DNA of 64,000 bases from JABWCQ01 sp964530625 (GTDB lineage: Bacteria > Electryoneota > RPQS01): positions 124,001 to 188,000 of the forward strand of contig CAZHAK010000003.1 in the NCBI GenBank assembly GCA_964530625.1, given 5' to 3'. Below, in pieces: positions 62,324 to 64,000 of this stretch. Numbering within the stretch: position 1 is the first letter of the stretch; every line of letters begins with the position of its first letter. The notes below the pieces were generated by a model that searched no databases, was not told the origin of the DNA, and saw nothing but the letters and a program-made list of their open reading frames with translations. The position numbers and the translations under genes are program-made.

Positions 62324-63802
62324 ATGAAGTTAACCCTCGTCCTCACGCTCGCCTTGCTCACACAGCTTTCTGTCGCGGCCAATGTCAAGCTTGAGAAATA
62401 CTCGCCGTCCAAAGCCGAAAAAGAATTTGCAGCCGCGCTCGATACGACCTCGACTTTCCAAAGCCGCGTGTCAGTAACCCGCACGTTCCAAAAAAACTTT
62501 CCAACCGATGCCGCCGTGCAGATTCGCTCAGCGGATTTGCTGGCCCTCGAAGATCCGGGTCAGGTCTCGATATTCTACGCCGACCGGGCGACGAAGAATC
62601 CCAATTCTGAAATCGATCTCTTCATCGCCGGACGCTATGCCGAAGATTTGCCGGACAGACAAAGCTACGTCGCCAAACTTCTGACGCTTAACCCGCAAAG
62701 TTATTGGGGAACGCTGCTGCAAGCCACCTCTTACACCCCGGACGTGGATAACGATTTTACCAAAGCGGAAAGCGCGCTCCTGAGAGCCATCGAGTTGGAC
62801 AATTCGTTGCCGTACGCGCCCGGGTTGCTGGGCGAATTGTGGTCACGCGACGGCAAAACTGAACAGGCCGATCAGCTCTTCTTGGAGATGGCCAAGCAAT
62901 CCCCCGATGATTTCGAGCCTGTGCAGCGCCGTCTGATGCTCTATCCCGGTGAATTCAAAAAACATCTGGGCATCGTGGACGAGTTTCTCGACAAAAACTC
63001 CAAAAATGTTTTTGCGTTGGATATTCGCGCGCGCATCTGCCGTGAATTAGGCGACTGGGAGTGCTACATCAAATCCATGCAGCGCGCTGTTGCCGAACAA
63101 CCCGACGCCGTCAATCACTATAATCTCGCCTGTGGTTTCTCCATCACCGGCCAAACAGATTCCGCCTACACGCATCTGTTCAGAGCCGCCGAATTGGGTA
63201 TGAACGACGCCGATCAATTTGCCGATGACGACGATTTGATTCCCCTCCGCGACGACGACCGTTGGAATGAGTTATTGACTGCGGCAAAAGAAAGCCACGA
63301 CAAGGACATGCGCGAGCTGGCCAAGTCCGTCCAGCGCGAACTTCCCGCCGAACAAAAACAGCAGTTCGTCGAAAACCGCACCGACGCGCCCGCGCCTGAT
63401 TTCGATCTTGAAAAACTCGGCGGCGGAAAAGTCAAACTCTCCGACCTGAAGGGCAAAGTCGTCGTCCTGGATTTCTGGGCCACTTGGTGCGGACCGTGCA
63501 AGATGACCATGCCGCAAATTGATCAATTCTACAAATCCGGCGGCGGCAAAGACGTGCTCGTTTATGGTGTTAACGTCTGGGAGCGCGGCGGCACCGCTGC
63601 CGTCGCTCCGTTCATCGAAAAGAGCGGTTACACATTCCCGATTCTCTTCGGCACCAATGAGCTTGCCGGCGAGTATGGTGTGCGCGGCATTCCTACGATG
63701 TTCGTGATTGACAAAGAAGGCAAAATCGCGCATCGCCACGTCGGATACAATCCGCAAATTGGTCAAATTCTGAAAGCTCAGACCGACGAACTCCTGAAGT
63801 AA
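62324..63802 (+). CDS. TlpA-like thioredoxin with TPR repeats
   Basis: This 492-residue exported protein has a signal peptide (MKLTLVLTLALLTQLSVAA), a helical TPR-like region (about residues 60-330) with a run of 'A..L..A..L.P....A...LG.L...' motifs, and a C-terminal thioredoxin domain (about 345-490). The redox-active pair is Cys389 and Cys392 in WCGPC; cis-Pro follows in RGIPTMFVID. It would reduce or isomerise disulfides in the periplasm, possibly aiding cytochrome c or Cys-rich surface proteins such as the one at 44134. It follows the lipoprotein by 6 bases. Confidence 0.88.
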   Translation: MKLTLVLTLALLTQLSVAANVKLEKYSPSKAEKEFAAALDTTSTFQSRVSVTRTFQKNFPTDAAVQIRSADLLALEDPGQVSIFYADRATKNPNSEIDLFIAGRYAEDLPDRQSYVAKLLTLNPQSYWGTLLQATSYTPDVDNDFTKAESALLRAIELDNSLPYAPGLLGELWSRDGKTEQADQLFLEMAKQSPDDFEPVQRRLMLYPGEFKKHLGIVDEFLDKNSKNVFALDIRARICRELGDWECYIKSMQRAVAEQPDAVNHYNLACGFSITGQTDSAYTHLFRAAELGMNDADQFADDDDLIPLRDDDRWNELLTAAKESHDKDMRELAKSVQRELPAEQKQQFVENRTDAPAPDFDLEKLGGGKVKLSDLKGKVVVLDFWATWCGPCKMTMPQIDQFYKSGGGKDVLVYGVNVWERGGTAAVAPFIEKSGYTFPILFGTNELAGEYGVRGIPTMFVIDKEGKIAHRHVGYNPQIGQILKAQTDELLK

Positions 63803-63944
63803 GCAACCGTCGGAAAGTGGAGAAGTTTTTGCACGAGTATTCACAGGATCTGAAACCTGTAGTGATACGCGAAGTTTACACGAAACTCGACATCGGTCGC
63901 AATACAAGTCCCGCTCGAAATATTAAAGACAAGAACAAGACAAA
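63803..63944. other. Intergenic region
   Basis: This 142-base region lies between the thioredoxin gene and the last, partial gene. No feature is seen beyond the likely 5' control region of the partial gene. Confidence 0.5.
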
Positions 63945-64000
63945 ATGATGATTCGCTTAGCCCTTTTAACTACCCTCGGCGCCTGTGCACTTTCTTTCGC
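63945..64000 (+). CDS. Exported protein, N-terminal fragment (partial)
   Basis: An ATG at 63945 (or 63948) opens a frame that reads MMIRLALLTTLGACALSF to the window edge. The basic start and hydrophobic run are those of a signal peptide. LGAC could be a lipobox, but the sequence before it is short, so a Sec signal is as likely. The rest of the gene is outside the window. Confidence 0.55.
   Translation, partial: MMIRLALLTTLGACALSF

Noticed and set aside
1..64000. CRISPR arrays, tRNA, rRNA, phage or IS elements
   Set aside because: I searched for regularly spaced direct repeats, cloverleaf-like sequences with CCA ends, and transposase or integrase motifs and found none that hold.

Overview
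The window is bacterial chromosome, most likely from an uncultured member of the FCB superphylum (Fibrobacterota/Chlorobiota/Bacteroidota and related candidate phyla). Evidence for this is: six secreted proteins end in a PNPFN-type C-terminal sorting domain of the type IX secretion (T9SS) kind; there are several lipoproteins plus lgt; cytochrome c maturation is of the CcsA/ResB (system II) type; genes are dense with short overlaps, standard code and moderate GC. I cannot name the phylum from sequence alone. A 35-N scaffold gap (2984-3018) and an error-like, C-rich stretch (26700-26885) show this is a draft or metagenome assembly. I see no rRNA, tRNA, CRISPR array, prophage or insertion sequence.

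Layout. 1-1750: end of ccsA and complete resB. 1819-5618 (minus): alanine racemase cut by the gap, then a sodium-symporter/M20 amidohydrolase pair. 5767-6438: a methyltransferase. 6565-9330: a large secreted protein with PPC, Cys-rich, propeller, GEVED and sorting domains. 9659-13074: a WG-repeat lipoprotein and an ABC-2 exporter pair. 13191-15539: two secreted repeat proteins. 15722-24504 (minus): housekeeping and membrane genes (typA, FMN reductase, tag, S9 peptidase, corA, zinc-ribbon membrane protein, CmpX-like channel). 24610-28145: a predicted outer-membrane protein, an Hsp20, and a protoglobin/MarR operon with a clear promoter and operator. 28356-36053: recQ, purC, TauE-type permease, CtpA-type protease, tmk, lgt, rsmI. 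36139-43873: lysine 6-transaminase, a compact minus-strand run of accessory genes (pseudo-hydrolase, PIN/HTH toxin-antitoxin pair, three DinB proteins), an LRR lipoprotein and an aldehyde dehydrogenase. 44134-61583: an island of large secreted proteins, including a caspase-like peptidase, a Pmp-like beta-helix protein and three tandem paralogues. 61586-64000: a lipoprotein, a TPR-thioredoxin protein and the start of another exported protein.

How the genes fit together. Much of the coding capacity serves the cell surface: exported proteins built from PPC, propeller, beta-helix and Ig-like modules, supported by lgt, a CtpA protease and a periplasmic thioredoxin. Lysine 6-transaminase and the aldehyde dehydrogenase could together convert lysine to 2-aminoadipate. 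The most interesting small system is the MarR/protoglobin operon: a Cys-rich MarR regulator that probably represses itself through a 21-bp palindrome, co-transcribed with a protoglobin that may be exported. The toxin-antitoxin pair with an excisionase-type HTH partner and the secreted caspase-like peptidase also deserve a second look.
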